NCBI GenBank assembly: GCA_023409955.1
Contig: JAEYQQ010000139.1
Coordinates: 1 to 13,124 of the forward strand
DNA length: 13,124 bases
Reading direction: 5' to 3'
Source: Bacillota bacterium
GTDB taxonomy: Bacteria; Bacillota; Clostridia; Christensenellales; Aristaeellaceae
Below the pieces are notes generated by a model. That model was not told the DNA's origin. It did no database searches and saw nothing but the letters and a program-made list of their open reading frames with translations. Shown piece after piece: positions 4,602 through 12,073 of the stretch. Position 1 is the stretch's first letter; the number at the start of each line of letters is the position of its first letter. The translations under genes were made by a program, and so were the position numbers.

Positions 4602-7019
4602 TTATCCGACAACGATGTTCAGCAGCCTACCGGGTACGAAAACGATCTTGCGGATGGCTTTATCACCCACCAGTGCTTTTACCTCCGGATGATTGGGCAG
4701 CGTTTCTTCTGCCTGCTCCTTGGTGAGCTCCGACGGGATCGTGATGCGACCACGAACCTTGCCGTTGATCTGGATGGCGATTTCCACTTCGCTGACCGCC
4801 ATTTCCTTTTCACTAAACGTGGGCCAGGGCTGGTGGTGGAGCGGTGCGCCAAAGCCTTGGGCTTCCCACATTTCCTCACAGATGTGCGGTGCAACGGGCG
4901 ACAGCAGCAGCAGTAATGCCTTGAGCTCCCCCTTTGTGACCTGTCCCTTTAGGTAGATGTCATTGACTAGGCTCATCATGGCGGCGATAGCTGTGTTGAA
5001 TTTCATTTTCTCGTAGTCTTCGCTGACCTTTTTGATGGTACTGTGGATGGAGGCCTTCAGCTCGGAGGAGTACCCTTCTCCCTCTGTCAGCATTTCCTGC
5101 AGTCGCCATACCCTGTCCAAAAACCGGCGGCAGCCACGGGCACCGTTGGTGGACCATGGAATCGCCTGGTCGAAGGCGCCCATGAACATTTCATACAGTC
5201 GGAAGGCGTCGGCTCCCAGCTCGTCTACAATCTCATCGGGATTGACAACGTTCCCCCGGGACTTGGACATTTTTTCTCCGTTGGTGCCCAATATCATGCC
5301 ATGGCTTGTACGCTTTTGATACGGTTCTGGGGAAGGCACCACGCCGATATCATGCAGGAACAGATGCCAGAAGCGGCTGTACAAAAGGTGCAGTGTGGTA
5401 TGCTCCATACCGCCGTTGTACCAATCGATGGGCAGCCAGTATTTCATGGCCTCCTGGCTAGCCAGTTCACTGCTGTTGTGGGGATCGGTATACCGCAGGA
5501 AATACCAGCTGGAGCCTGCCCATTGGGGCATGGTATCGGTTTCTCTATGAGCCTCGCCACCGCAGACGGGGCATTTTGTTTCTACCCAGTCTGTCATGGC
5601 CGCCAAGGGGCTTTCGCCGCTGTCAGTGGGCTCATAGTTTTTGACGTCGGGCAGCAGTACCGGCAGGTCACGCTCGGGCACAGGCACGATGCCGCAGCTC
5701 TTGCAGTGTACCACGGGAATGGGCTCACCCCAATAGCGCTGGCGGCTGAACACCCAATCCCGCAGCTTGAAGTTTACCTTGCGCTGGCCTAGGCCCTGCT
5801 TTTCGATATGGTCTATAATGGCTTTTTTGGCTTCCGCCACACGCATACCGTTAAGGAAGCCGCTGTTGACCATGATCCCATCCTGAATATCGTCAAATGC
5901 GGCCTCCTGTACGTTGCCGCCGGCCACCACTTCCACAATGGGCATGTTGAACTTCTTGGCAAAATCCCAGTCCCTGGCGTCATGGCCTGGCACGGCCATA
6001 ATGGCACCAGTGCCGTAGGTAATCAGCACATAGTCGGCAATCCAGATGGGGATTTCCTGCTTTGTAACAGGGTTGATGGCTGCAATGCCCTTTATTTGCA
6101 CACCTGTCTTGTCCTTGGCCACTTCTGTGCGTTCAAAATCGGATTTCTTGGCTGCCTGGGTTTTGTATTCCATCAGCTCATCATAGTTGGTGATGCTGTT
6201 TTTCCAGGTTTCCAGCAAAGGATGCTCAGGTGACAGCACCATATAGGTGGCACCGAAAATTGTATCAGGCCTGGTGGTATAGACCTTGATGGCTTCCTTG
6301 TGACCTGCTACAGCGAAATCTATCTCTGCGCCTTCAGAACGGCCGATCCAGTTGCGCTGTTGCAGCTTAACTTTCTCAATAAAGTCCACGGTATCCAGGC
6401 CGTCCAGCAGCTTTTGGGCGTACTTGGTGATGGCCAGCATCCACTGCTTTTTGACCTTTCGCACCACTTCGCTGCCGCAGCGCTCACATACGCCGTCTAC
6501 CACTTCTTCATTGGCCAAGCCGCATTTGCAGCTTAAGCACCAATTGATGGGCATTTCTGCCTTGTAGGCCAGCCCGTGCTTGAGCAGCTGAAGGAAGATC
6601 CACTGGGTCCATTTAAAGTAATTGGGGTCGGTGGTGTTCACTTCCCCTGTGTAGTCGAAGGAAAAACCAAGGCGCTTTAGCTGGGTACGGAAGCGGTTGA
6701 TGTTGTCGTTGGTTACCGCCCTTGGGTGCACCTTGTTTTTGATGGCATAATTTTCGGTAGGCAGGCCGAAAGCATCCCAGCCGATGGGATACAATACATT
6801 ATAACCTTCCATGCGGCGCTTGCGGGCAATAATGTCCAGCGCTGTGTTGGAGCGGGGGTGGCCCACATGGAGACCCGCTCCGGAGGGATAGGGGAATTCA
6901 ATCAGGCAGTAATATTTGGGCTTTGTGTAATCGGTTTGGGCATGGAAAGCCTTTGATTCTTCCCACCTGTCCTGCCATTTCTTTTCAATATCTGCAGGAT
7001 TGTAAGGCACCTGGTACAT
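4602..7019 (-). CDS. leuS: Leucyl-tRNA synthetase
   Basis: Class I aminoacyl-tRNA synthetase that charges tRNA-Leu with leucine in the cytoplasm. At 805 residues it matches the usual bacterial length. Seen: the HIGH motif as HVGH (51-54) after FPYPSGAGL; a zinc-type cysteine pattern CLSCKCGL...CERCG; the CP1 editing domain with TTRPDTIFGATYMV and the GTGAIMAVPGHDARD block, including the Asp used in proofreading; FSRQRYWGEPIP; KMSKS at 583-587; and a C-terminal domain with INGKVRGRI. ATG 7019 follows GGGAGGAG eight nt upstream. Transcription is from the promoter at 7272-7300 through a T-box leader, and ends at the 4537-4581 terminator. No frame breaks or missing motifs were noticed. Confidence 0.98.
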   Translation of the reverse strand: MYQVPYNPADIEKKWQDRWEESKAFHAQTDYTKPKYYCLIEFPYPSGAGLHVGHPRSNTALDIIARKRRMEGYNVLYPIGWDAFGLPTENYAIKNKVHPRAVTNDNINRFRTQLKRLGFSFDYTGEVNTTDPNYFKWTQWIFLQLLKHGLAYKAEMPINWCLSCKCGLANEEVVDGVCERCGSEVVRKVKKQWMLAITKYAQKLLDGLDTVDFIEKVKLQQRNWIGRSEGAEIDFAVAGHKEAIKVYTTRPDTIFGATYMVLSPEHPLLETWKNSITNYDELMEYKTQAAKKSDFERTEVAKDKTGVQIKGIAAINPVTKQEIPIWIADYVLITYGTGAIMAVPGHDARDWDFAKKFNMPIVEVVAGGNVQEAAFDDIQDGIMVNSGFLNGMRVAEAKKAIIDHIEKQGLGQRKVNFKLRDWVFSRQRYWGEPIPVVHCKSCGIVPVPERDLPVLLPDVKNYEPTDSGESPLAAMTDWVETKCPVCGGEAHRETDTMPQWAGSSWYFLRYTDPHNSSELASQEAMKYWLPIDWYNGGMEHTTLHLLYSRFWHLFLHDIGVVPSPEPYQKRTSHGMILGTNGEKMSKSRGNVVNPDEIVDELGADAFRLYEMFMGAFDQAIPWSTNGARGCRRFLDRVWRLQEMLTEGEGYSSELKASIHSTIKKVSEDYEKMKFNTAIAAMMSLVNDIYLKGQVTKGELKALLLLLSPVAPHICEEMWEAQGFGAPLHHQPWPTFSEKEMAVSEVEIAIQINGKVRGRITIPSELTKEQAEETLPNHPEVKALVGDKAIRKIVFVPGRLLNIVVG

Positions 7020-7265
7020 TGTAATTGCTCCTCCCTTTTTACGCGAAATAAAAAGCGCTCCGTCTTATTACAAAGACGAAACGCATTGTTCCGCGGTACC
7101 ACTTTGCTTGCCGGCTGCCCGGCCACCTCAAGCGCTGTATCGGGCGCACCCCGCCTATCGGTGGCTCCGGAGCGAGCGGCCTATCCTTCGCATCCGCCCT
7201 TTCACCAGCCGGGCGGCTCTCTGACTGCGCTTGGATATGCGTTCCCCTTCATAGCCGTAAATCTG
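7020..7265 (-). promoter_or_regulatory. T-box riboswitch leader of leuS (tRNA-Leu sensing)
   Basis: The minus strand carries the T-box sequence AAGTGGTACCGCGGAA (about 7089-7104). UGGU ends in U and so can pair with an A discriminator base such as that of tRNA-Leu. Upstream, stem I can be folded as TATCC / CGCA / CCGCCC pairing with GGGCGG / TGCG / GGATA, with the conserved AGAGAG (7217-7222) and GGTGAAA near its tip. After GGATA the strand reads GGCCGCTCGCTCCGG, giving two in-line CTC Leu codons (7176-7174 and 7172-7170) as specifier candidates; I cannot tell which is used. Uncharged tRNA-Leu should stabilise the antiterminator and turn leuS on. Confidence 0.93.
7045..7084 (-). terminator. 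T-box leader terminator
   Basis: A 12-bp stem with two G-U pairs: minus strand GCGTTTCGTCTT (7084-7073) pairs with AAGACGGAGCGC (7066-7055), 6-nt loop, then TTTTTATTT. It directly follows the T-box sequence, the standard order for transcription-attenuating T-boxes. Confidence 0.9.
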
Positions 7266-7271
7266 CCTATC

Positions 7272-7300
7272 AGTATAGCCTTCGCCAATCATTTTGTAAA
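7272..7300 (-). promoter_or_regulatory. leuS promoter
   Basis: Minus strand TTTACA (7300-7295), exactly 17 nt, TATACT (7277-7272). Both hexamers are one or two bases from the sigma-A consensus. The predicted start near 7265 gives a leader of about 245 nt, which contains the whole T-box. Confidence 0.8.
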
Positions 7301-7465
7301 GAGGAAAGACATTTTGTAACACCATGGAATTTTACATGTGTAAACCTTAAAAAAAGATTGCCCACATCATCCATTATATGGTACCCTGTTGTAGTATTAT
7401 GGGGAGCGATGTCGTTTCTGCTAACTTTGTTTGCTCACTATGACAAGGAGGCAACATTTTTTTAT

Positions 7466-9169
7466 ATGCACAAATGGATAATAACTGTTTTGATACTAAT
7501 GCTTATGCTGCCGGCGGGTGCGTATGCGGCATCAGGGGTCGAGGACCTTTGGGTGACAGGTGCAGCAGGCGAAACAGCGGCCATGAATGAAGCTGCTTTA
7601 TCCCCATCCGGCGACGCTGTCCGGTGGTGGTACAGCAGTAGAAGCAGAAAATACTACTTATTTCTCCCTGCCTGTGCAGATTTGTCCACTATGAAAATTT
7701 GGTTCAATGCGGACCAAGAGAGCATTATGATAGGTGATACGCCTGTTAAAAGCGGTGACTCTGCTGCCTTTTTGACCCCTGGCACCGATCTGATTGTGGA
7801 AGCAGGTTCAAAAAATTATACACTATCGGTAATGCAGTCTGCCAACATCCCGGCGATGTTCATCACCACCGAATCCGGAAGTGTGAAGCATATTCATTCC
7901 AGCAAAAGAAATGCCGAGACAGGGAGCCTTGTGATGCTAAACGCTGATGGCAGCTTTGAGTACAACGGGCTGCTAAGTCAAGTCAAGGGCCGGGGAAATT
8001 CGACTTTTGCCCATCCCAAAAAGCCGTATCAAATCAAACTGGAGGATTCCAAGAATTTATGCGGTATGGGAAAAGCAAAAACCTGGGTGCTGCTGGCTAA
8101 CTATGATGACAATTCACTGCTGCGCAACACGATTGCTTTTGCAATAGCTCAGGCCGTTGGATTGGAGTATACCTCCAAATCACAAGCGGTGGACCTGTAT
8201 ATCAATAACGATTATATGGGCTCATATTTGCTGTGTGAAAAGGTAGAGATACATGAAAACAGGGTGGCTATTACCGATCTTGAAAAGGCAACAGAAAAAG
8301 TCAATGAGAACCCCTTGGAGGAATACCCGGCCTTTACCGCCAGTAAAAAAAATCAGGGCAGCAGCAAGGGTACCAATATCCCAAACAATCCTGAAGACAT
8401 CACTGGAGGTTATTTGCTGGAATTGGAAAAGCCCCATCGCTACACCCCAGAAATCAGCGGCTTCAAAACGATAAAGGGGCTGCCGGTGGTCATCAAGGAG
8501 CCGGAGTATTCTTCCCGGGAGCAGGTGGCGTATGTAAAGGACATGATCCAATCCTTTGAAAATGCCATTTTCTCCAAAGACGGTATTGATAAAGATAGCG
8601 GAAAGCACTTTACGGAGCTTGTGGATTTAGACTCCCTGGTTAAAAAATACATACTAGAGGAAATCGGCAAGAATTTTGACGCCAACCGTTCAAGCTTTTA
8701 TTTATACAAGCCTGTAGACGCTCAAAGCATCAAATTCTTTGCCGGCCCGGTATGGGATTATGACATTGCCTTTGGCAATTTTGCCAAAGAAAAATTGGTG
8801 GCGCCCACATTGCCGGATGGATTTTATGCCAACAATGACAAGGGTACAGGCTTTTATTGGTTCCCTGCACTTTATAAGCAGCCGGAATTTTATGAGCAAG
8901 CCGTAGCCATCTACCATCAAGCGTTTGTTCCTGCAGTCAATGTGCTGCTAGGGCTTAAAAAAGACCCGGATGGTGATATCCTTTCCATTGATGAATACGC
9001 AAATGAGGTAGAAGCATCTGCGGCCATGAATTTCACCCGATGGAAAGTATTCAATTCTGAGAATAGGCCGGTTCAGACAGGGAAGGATTACCCGGAAAAT
9101 ATCAGTTATCTAAAAAGCTTTTTGGAAAAGCGTATGGCTTTTCTCAGCGCGAACTGGCCAAAGCCATAA
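7466..9169 (+). CDS. Exported CotH-family (spore coat kinase-like) protein
   Basis: CotH family, atypical protein kinases first known from spore coats. With ATG 7466 the product is 567 residues and begins with a signal peptide, MHKWIITVLILMLMLPAGAYA, without a lipobox Cys, so it is probably secreted. An N-terminal region of about 130 residues with beta-rich character precedes the CotH core: IPAMFITTESGSVKHIHSSK, KGRGNST (174-180), KPYQIKL, LLANYDDNSLLRN (209-221), DLYINNDYMGSYLLCEKVEI (244-263), EIGKNFDANRSSFYLY (about 399-414) and GPVWDYDIAFGN (427-438), which holds the likely metal-binding Asp residues. The frame is open upstream to a TTG at 7358, but that start has no Shine-Dalgarno and would bury the signal peptide. 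AAGGAGG at 7445-7451 is 14 nt from ATG 7466, unusually far. It lies alone, divergent from leuS; no clear promoter was found. Confidence 0.9.
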   Translation: MHKWIITVLILMLMLPAGAYAASGVEDLWVTGAAGETAAMNEAALSPSGDAVRWWYSSRSRKYYLFLPACADLSTMKIWFNADQESIMIGDTPVKSGDSAAFLTPGTDLIVEAGSKNYTLSVMQSANIPAMFITTESGSVKHIHSSKRNAETGSLVMLNADGSFEYNGLLSQVKGRGNSTFAHPKKPYQIKLEDSKNLCGMGKAKTWVLLANYDDNSLLRNTIAFAIAQAVGLEYTSKSQAVDLYINNDYMGSYLLCEKVEIHENRVAITDLEKATEKVNENPLEEYPAFTASKKNQGSSKGTNIPNNPEDITGGYLLELEKPHRYTPEISGFKTIKGLPVVIKEPEYSSREQVAYVKDMIQSFENAIFSKDGIDKDSGKHFTELVDLDSLVKKYILEEIGKNFDANRSSFYLYKPVDAQSIKFFAGPVWDYDIAFGNFAKEKLVAPTLPDGFYANNDKGTGFYWFPALYKQPEFYEQAVAIYHQAFVPAVNVLLGLKKDPDGDILSIDEYANEVEASAAMNFTRWKVFNSENRPVQTGKDYPENISYLKSFLEKRMAFLSANWPKP

Positions 9170-9189
9170 GAATAATTGCCCATCAAGCA

Positions 9190-9215
9190 AAAATCCAGCC
9201 AAGCGGCTGGATTTT
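9190..9215. terminator. Bidirectional terminator between convergent genes
   Basis: Perfect 11-bp stem AAAATCCAGCC (9190-9200) / GGCTGGATTTT (9205-9215) with a 4-nt loop AAGC. The A/T ends supply a short T tract on both strands, so it can serve the CotH gene (stop 9169) and the minus-strand gene ending at 9223. Confidence 0.85.
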
Positions 9216-9222
9216 ATGTTTG

Positions 9223-9606
9223 CTATTTCACACGAGTCAGGTATTGGCAGTACACATACATGTTCTGAATCTTCTTGGCTTCCAGGTTGCCCCCGGTGCG
9301 AATAATGGGCTGCGTCTCCGATTCGGTGACATACAGCTTGAACACCAATGCCTCTTGACCCACATCCATGTGGCCCACTTCTTCAAACCGGTAATTGCGC
9401 TGCTCAATGCCAAGATAGCCAAAGATAATGTGCTCAATGTGGGTGTTGATAAAGCCCTTGCGAACCTCATCCTCTTCAAACATCTCCAGTATCGCCCGGG
9501 TCTCATCAAAGGTCATGTTGCGGCAGGAAAATTCCCCTTCACCCAGCACGTTGGTCATACTGGAATTGTCCAGGAGTAAAAGCGGACGGGACCGGTTGCT
9601 TACCAT
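9223..9606 (-). CDS. Conserved-looking 127-aa protein, possible DUF1874-like fold
   Basis: ATG 9606 is chosen because AAAGGAAGG lies about 6 nt upstream; the frame is open for 18 more codons without a ribosome binding site. The product is small and soluble. Its order of elements, LLLLDNSSMTNVLGEGEF (9-26), then MTFDETRAIL (31-40), then GFINTHIEHIIFGYLGIE (51-68), NYR (71-73) and GQEALVFKL (83-91), resembles the pattern I remember for DUF1874 proteins (YddF, AcrIII-1 ring nucleases): a LLN strand, an IS..EA helix, S.IGH, LLGIE, NR and GD.ALVF.L. The expected catalytic His would be H56 or H59, but spacing to LGIE is two residues short and the GH Gly is Thr. The match is by eye only and function is unknown. 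It has its own promoter (9710-9739), so it is a monocistronic unit. Confidence 0.75.
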   Translation of the reverse strand: MVSNRSRPLLLLDNSSMTNVLGEGEFSCRNMTFDETRAILEMFEEDEVRKGFINTHIEHIIFGYLGIEQRNYRFEEVGHMDVGQEALVFKLYVTESETQPIIRTGGNLEAKKIQNMYVYCQYLTRVK

Positions 9607-9709
9607 GGGCAGCCTTCCTTTCCTTCTCTCCCCAAACGGGTAACAAAAAAGGGACAGCATGGATATGCCGCTTTGGGAGAATTGTTATTTTTCCTGTACT
9701 TCTATAAGC

Positions 9710-9739
9710 AGTATACCGATACGATAAAAGATATGTCAA
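9710..9739 (-). promoter_or_regulatory. Promoter of the 127-aa protein gene
   Basis: Minus strand TTGACA (9739-9734), 18-nt spacer, TATACT (9715-9710). The -35 is perfect and the -10 has one mismatch. The leader to ATG 9606 is about 95 nt; I saw no riboswitch in it. Confidence 0.8.
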
Positions 9740-9772
9740 GCATTTACAAACGCTGGAAACAAGTTAATCTTT

Positions 9773-10453
9773 TCACAAACAATCTGTTTTCATTTTCCAT
9801 GCTGCACGTTGGCAGGATCCGCATTTTTTGCGTAGTGACTTTTTGGCATTCACCGCAACAGGGTGCTTGACCAGAGACATCATGTGCCAGTCGTGACCAG
9901 AATCGCCATAGGCATAGGAATTATCCGTATCCAGTTCATACCCCCTTGCGGCCAGGTATTCGGCAATGCGAAGGGGTTTTTCTATGCCGCGGCAATTGCG
10001 GCCTCCAATATGGCCTGTATACATGCCATCCGGCGTGATATCTGCCCTGGTGCCAATGACACCGCTTAAGTCAAGCTCTTTGACAAGGGGCTTTAGATAA
10101 AAGTCTGGGGAAGCGGTAACCAGCACTACTAGCCGGCCTTCTTCCCTGTGCTTTTTCATTTCTTCCCTGGCACAGGGATAGATGCGCTTAATCAGCACAT
10201 CCTGGCAGAAGCTTTCTGCAAAAGCATTCACCTCTTCAGATGTTTTACCGCAAAGAAAGGACAAGGCCATCTCCTTTGCCCTGGTATCATCAATAATGTG
10301 AAAGAAGTAACCCAAATAAGCAAGGGCGATTCCCGGCAGGCAATATGCCTTTGCGAATTTGGTTTTAACGGCATAGCGAATCATGGGCATGATTGAATCG
10401 CCCCTGGTCACAGTGCCATCCATATCAAAAAGCGCAAAGCCCTGCCTGATCAT
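9773..10453 (-). CDS. HAD-superfamily subfamily IB hydrolase (SerB-like phosphatase)
   Basis: Probable phosphomonoesterase of the HAD-IB group, to which phosphoserine phosphatases belong; the substrate is not known. With ATG 10453 (GGGGGG 6 nt upstream) it has 226 residues, usual for this group. Motif I is FALFDMDGTVT, with nucleophile D10 and acid D12. A helical cap follows (about 25-95: PMIRYAVKTKFAKAY, LPGIALAYLGYFF). Motif II is LVVLVTASPDFY, with the conserved Thr or Ser. Motif III/IV is SYAYGDSGHDWHMM, giving the Mg-binding GDSxxD, then VKHPVAVNAKKSLRK as in close family members. The C-terminus is basic and Cys-containing (KKCGSCQRAAWK). It is divergent from the metallophosphoesterase operon. 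No terminator was found between its stop and the next promoter at 9739. Confidence 0.93.
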   Translation of the reverse strand: MIRQGFALFDMDGTVTRGDSIMPMIRYAVKTKFAKAYCLPGIALAYLGYFFHIIDDTRAKEMALSFLCGKTSEEVNAFAESFCQDVLIKRIYPCAREEMKKHREEGRLVVLVTASPDFYLKPLVKELDLSGVIGTRADITPDGMYTGHIGGRNCRGIEKPLRIAEYLAARGYELDTDNSYAYGDSGHDWHMMSLVKHPVAVNAKKSLRKKCGSCQRAAWKMKTDCL

Positions 10454-10487
10454 GAAAAGCCCCCCAAAAACTGAATAAGATATGGAA

Positions 10488-10516
10488 ATTATAGCATGGG
10501 CTGAAAAAACGCACAA
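10488..10516 (-). promoter_or_regulatory. Promoter of the HAD hydrolase gene
   Basis: Minus strand TTGTGC (10516-10511), 17 nt, perfect TATAAT (10493-10488). The -35 keeps only the TTG of the consensus. The leader is about 30 nt. Confidence 0.65.
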
Positions 10517-10551
10517 CCTTTTGGGGTGGCGTATGCGTTACGCTAAAAAAA

Positions 10552-10565
10552 TGGTATACTGTATA
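10552..10565 (+). promoter_or_regulatory. Extended -10 of the metallophosphoesterase-ABC operon
   Basis: TGG-TATACT (10552-10560) is an extended -10 element. TATAC-T-GTATA (10555-10565) is an 11-bp palindrome that overlaps it and could be a repressor half-site pair. No good -35 is seen at 17 nt. AAGGAGG (10576-10582) follows, 5 nt before ATG 10588. Confidence 0.55.
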
Positions 10566-10587
10566 GAAAGAAATAAAGGAGGAGCCC

Positions 10588-11316
10588 ATGCGTATAGCCC
10601 TTGTGGCTGACCTTCACGGCAACCTGCCGGCGACCCTTGCGGTGGACAAGGATTTGAGGGCCAGAAAGATAGAGACCATTTTCTGCCTGGGGGATGTGGT
10701 AGGCAAAGGGCCATCCTCTGCCGATACCATGGACTGGGCATTTTCCAGATGCCAGGTGCTGCTGGCTGGAAACTGGGATATAGGTATATCCAGAAAGCAT
10801 TTTCCTGCTGACGGATATTATTGGAACATGCTTGGCGAAAAGCGGATGGAAATGCTGAAAAGTTTGCCGCTGGAACACCATTTCTATATGAGCGGTCTTA
10901 ACATTCGCCTGATTCATGGGCGTCCTGTGATGGATGAACTTTTGTTTGTTCAGGCTGAGCGCAATAAGCTGGAGGAGCTTTTTGTGTGTGAAGAGGAAAC
11001 GTTTCAGGCAGTAGGCTATTCCGACTGCCATCGAGCCTTTCACCGAACATTGAACACTGGCTTTTTATTCAACACGGGCAGCGTGGGCAATGCTTTGGGG
11101 GTAAACCGGGCTTGCTATGCCATATTGAATGGGCGGCCTGGGAAAAAGCCTGCACCCTTTGATATTGCCCTGGTGTCTGTGCCCTATGATGTTGACGCTG
11201 CGGTAAAAGATGCCAGAAACGACCCTAGTCTTCCCTTCCGGGAAGCGTATATCACAGAGCTTATCACCGGTGTGTATTCTCGCAAAAGCAAGGAGGACCT
11301 TGATGGACCGGCATGA
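10588..11316 (+). CDS. YfcE-type metallophosphoesterase
   Basis: Calcineurin-like phosphoesterase of 242 residues, similar to small YfcE/MJ0936 phosphodiesterases that use a two-metal centre. Motifs seen: D8-x-H10 in VADLHGN, G35-D36 in LGDVVGKGP, G61-N62-W63-D64 (family GN[HC]D), and H110-G111 in RLIHGRP. The last metal motif, normally GHTH, reads SDCH (145-148), so its first His is Asp while H148 is kept; it is followed by the usual NTGSVGNAL. The Asp could still bind metal, so activity remains possible. Start ATG 10588 has an ideal AAGGAGG. The stop overlaps the start of the ABC ATPase gene by 14 nt, so the genes are cotranscribed and probably translationally coupled. The substrate and any link to metal uptake are unknown. 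Confidence 0.92.
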   Translation: MRIALVADLHGNLPATLAVDKDLRARKIETIFCLGDVVGKGPSSADTMDWAFSRCQVLLAGNWDIGISRKHFPADGYYWNMLGEKRMEMLKSLPLEHHFYMSGLNIRLIHGRPVMDELLFVQAERNKLEELFVCEEETFQAVGYSDCHRAFHRTLNTGFLFNTGSVGNALGVNRACYAILNGRPGKKPAPFDIALVSVPYDVDAAVKDARNDPSLPFREAYITELITGVYSRKSKEDLDGPA

Positions 11317-12073
11317 ACAAAACTGCGGCCTGTGCCATATCTCGCTGGAAAACGTAGGCGTTACAAGGGACAGGCATGCGATACTCAATCAGGTGACCAT
11401 GCACATCCATTGCGGCCAGCTGACGGCCCTCATCGGGCAAAATGGCGCAGGAAAGACCACGCTGATCAAAGCATTGATGCGGGAGATCCCATTTACGGGA
11501 CGCATACGTCATGAGGATCATCACGGTCGGGATATCCCCCACCTTCGGACAGGATATGTGCCCCAGCGCTTGGATTTTGACCGGGAGATGCCAGCTACGG
11601 TTTTGGACTTTTTGGCATGCGCACTTACAAAAAGGCCTGTGTGGCTGGGAATCGACAAAAAGACAAAGGAACGGGTTCGGCAAGCTCTGGCTGCGGTGAA
11701 GGCGGAGGAGCTGATGCACTCGTCCCTTGGTAAATTATCAGGCGGGGAGCTACAGCGGGTGCTGCTGGCACTGGCCTTGACACCGGCTCCTGATTTGCTG
11801 GTGCTGGATGAGCCTGTTTCCGGGGTGGATCAAAATGGACTGGCCTTGTTCCTCAACACGGTGCTGGAACTCAGGGCTAGGCATCACATGGCCATCCTGC
11901 TGGTGAGCCATGACCTTTCCTTGGTGGAAAAGTATGCGGATTATGTGGTGCTATTGGACAGGCAGGTGCTTTGCGCAGGCACCCCGAAGGATGTTTTTTC
12001 CTCACCCGAGTTTAGCAGGGTGTTTAAAACGCCGCTTTCCAAGGCCGAGTTGGATGCGGAGGTGAAGCTGTGA
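11303..12073 (+). CDS. Metal ABC transporter, ATP-binding protein (ZnuC-like)
   Basis: Cytoplasmic ATPase of a zinc/manganese-type importer. ATG 11303 is supported by AAGGAGG 6 nt upstream and lies inside the 3' end of the preceding gene; the product has 256 residues. Motifs: Walker A GQNGAGKTT with the preceding HIHCGQLTALIG, Q-loop GYVPQRLDFD, signature LSGGELQR, Walker B LLVLDEP, D-loop SGVD and H-loop SHD. The N-terminus NCGLCHISLENVGV carries a CxxC pair, and HIHCGQLTALIG is the wording I remember from Clostridia metal transporters; whether the cysteines bind metal is not known. The permease follows with a 4-nt GTGA overlap. The substrate-binding protein is not in the window. Confidence 0.93.
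   Translation: MDRHEQNCGLCHISLENVGVTRDRHAILNQVTMHIHCGQLTALIGQNGAGKTTLIKALMREIPFTGRIRHEDHHGRDIPHLRTGYVPQRLDFDREMPATVLDFLACALTKRPVWLGIDKKTKERVRQALAAVKAEELMHSSLGKLSGGELQRVLLALALTPAPDLLVLDEPVSGVDQNGLALFLNTVLELRARHHMAILLVSHDLSLVEKYADYVVLLDRQVLCAGTPKDVFSSPEFSRVFKTPLSKAELDAEVKL

Noticed and set aside
4374..7000. Several long plus-strand open frames opposite leuS, including one of about 250 codons at 5043-5792
   Set aside because: They are antisense shadows of leuS, have no ribosome binding sites and give no recognisable protein; the leuS frame carries every family motif.
7086..7319. 77-codon plus-strand open frame upstream of the CotH gene
   Set aside because: It is the complement of the leuS T-box leader and promoter.
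10530..10570. Zur or Fur box in front of the metal transporter operon
   Set aside because: The only symmetry is an 11-bp palindrome over the -10, which does not match the Zur, Fur or AdcR consensus sequences I know.
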